From contig CAJUQB010000174.1 in assembly GCA_910588285.1 (NCBI GenBank), positions 1-5,747 of the forward strand: a stretch of DNA of 5,747 nucleotides. Reading direction: 5' to 3'. Below are positions 5,286 through 5,747 of this stretch, one piece after another. The translations under genes were made by a program, and so were the position numbers. Origin of the DNA: an uncultured Lachnospiraceae bacterium. Lineage in GTDB: Bacteria; Bacillota; Clostridia; Lachnospirales; Lachnospiraceae. Positions within the stretch are counted from its first letter, which is position 1, and each line of letters starts with the position of its first letter. Under the pieces are notes generated by a model. That model was not told the origin of the DNA and did no database searches. It was given only the letters and a program-made list of their open reading frames with translations.

Positions 5286-5346
5286 CAAGATTCTACCACA
5301 GTACCAAATTTCGCTAATCGCTCAATTTTGTCCTGCGGGAATCTTG
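5286..5346 (+). other. Candidate origin of transfer (oriT) before mobC
   Basis: Two nested inverted repeats are present. The outer arms CAAGATTC (5286-5293) and GAATCTTG (5339-5346) are perfect. The inner arms ACCAAATT (5303-5310) and AATTTTGT (5324-5331) match at 7 of 8. Immediately after the inner repeat comes GTCCTGC (5330 onward), similar to the core TCCTG/C cut by RP4-type (MOBP) relaxases. An oriT next to the relaxosome gene mobC is the usual arrangement. The nick position (after G5335) is inference. Confidence 0.5.
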
Positions 5347-5364
5347 TTGGGGTTGCCACCCCAA
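5347..5364 (+). repeat. Perfect hairpin in the mobC leader
   Basis: TTGGGGT (5347-5353) and ACCCCAA (5358-5364) form a 7-bp stem with a TGCC loop, abutting the candidate oriT. It may belong to oriT (a MobC or relaxase binding site) or to the mobC leader. Confidence 0.6.
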
Positions 5365-5375
5365 GCCCGCCTTTT

Positions 5376-5389
5376 GCGGCTTGCGCCGC
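5376..5389 (+). repeat. GC-rich hairpin just before the mobC ribosome-binding site
   Basis: GCGGC (5376-5380) and GCCGC (5385-5389) pair around a TTGC loop, ending 21 bases before AGGAGG (5411-5416). The same GCGGCTT strand could instead pair with AAGCCCGC (5363-5370), so two exclusive folds are possible. No T-run follows. Confidence 0.45.
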
Positions 5390-5425
5390 TTGAAAAAATC
5401 CACCCACGAAAGGAGGTTCACAGCC

Positions 5426-5747
5426 ATGAAAAGATACAACACACCCCACCGCCACCGGGTAATCAAAACACGCTTGACCGAGGAAGAATACGCCGAGTTT
5501 TCCGAGCGTGTTTCCCTCTGCAAAATGAGCCAAGCCGAGTTTATCCGGCAAGCCCTTATCAAGTCAAGCATACGCCCGGTCATTACCGTTTCCCCGGTCA
5601 ATGATGAATTACTCTCTGCCGTTGGGAAACTCACAGCCGAGTATGGAAAGATAGGCGGCAACTTGAACCAGATTGCCCGCTGTCTGAACGAATACGGCGC
5701 ACCTTATAACGCCCTCTCCCAAGAAGTGCGAGCCGCCACAGCGGAGC
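5426..5747 (+). CDS. mobC: MobC-like relaxosome protein, 3' end cut by window
   Basis: The first 107 residues of a MobC-type mobilisation protein are visible; the gene runs off the window. MobC proteins assist the relaxase at oriT, probably by binding or melting the DNA. Residues 11-45 (RVIKTRLTEEEYAEFSERVS...MSQAEFIRQAL) resemble a ribbon-helix-helix DNA-binding fold. The hallmark GGNLNQIARCLNEYG lies at 77-91, inside the PF05713-type domain. The ATG at 5426 follows AGGAGG (5411-5416) by 9 bases. Relatives are about 120-130 residues, so only the last few codons should be missing, and a relaxase gene is expected next. Codon use is GC-richer than the DUF2975/HTH island and similar to the winged-helix gene, which supports those two belonging to the same element. 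Confidence 0.88.
   Translation, partial: MKRYNTPHRHRVIKTRLTEEEYAEFSERVSLCKMSQAEFIRQALIKSSIRPVITVSPVNDELLSAVGKLTAEYGKIGGNLNQIARCLNEYGAPYNALSQEVRAATAE

Noticed and set aside
5314..5661. 115-codon minus-strand frame
   Set aside because: It is antisense to the start of mobC and its leader, with no supporting motif or ribosome-binding site; it is a shadow of mobC.

Overview
The window looks like a mosaic from a Gram-positive gut anaerobe, most likely a Clostridia/Lachnospiraceae-type Firmicute. Evidence seen directly: strong AGGAGG ribosome-binding sites, sigma-A-type promoters with 17-bp spacers, and genes of the Tn1549-like integrative conjugative element (ICE) type at both ends. These are a Maff2-type small membrane protein at the left edge and, at the right, an OmpR/KdpE-type winged-helix protein followed by a MobC relaxosome gene. 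All convincing genes lie on the + strand. No taxonomic marker is present, so the host assignment is inference.

Layout. (1) 1-159: 5' part of a Maff2-like conjugation gene, cut off after about 40 codons. (2) 160-2302: an accessory carbohydrate cassette with its own promoter (226-254), encoding a DUF2961/GH172-type glycosidase and a class C beta-lactamase-fold serine hydrolase 52 bp downstream. (3) 2345-3223: a KdpD-like DUF4118 sensor gene that has lost its whole kinase half. (4) 3224-4354: an AT-rich island with a good promoter (3379-3407) and a DUF2975 membrane protein plus YozG-type HTH regulator pair, ending in a perfect 11-bp inverted repeat. (5) 4355-4783: the winged-helix protein, followed by a clear terminator. 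(6) 4784-5425: a 642-bp stretch without a convincing gene. It holds three degenerate tandem modules (a GTAGGTA...GAGGGGGAAA core followed by a hairpin), nested inverted repeats that resemble an origin of transfer, and two further hairpins close to the next gene. (7) 5426-end: mobC, cut by the window edge.

How it fits together. The right-hand part reads as the regulatory and oriT/mobilisation start of a conjugative element, and the left edge is a broken piece of a transfer module of the same kind of element. The two ICE-derived truncations (Maff2 and KdpD) both end in the same 20-bp sequence (19/20 identical, 142-161 and 3177-3196). That is the best sequence evidence for how the mosaic was assembled. 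The glycosidase/hydrolase pair is plausibly cargo for the use of an unusual glycan or oligosaccharide.

The strongest candidates for something undescribed are the tandem core-plus-hairpin array before mobC and the shared 20-bp breakpoint repeat. Family assignments come from remembered family features; no database search was run.
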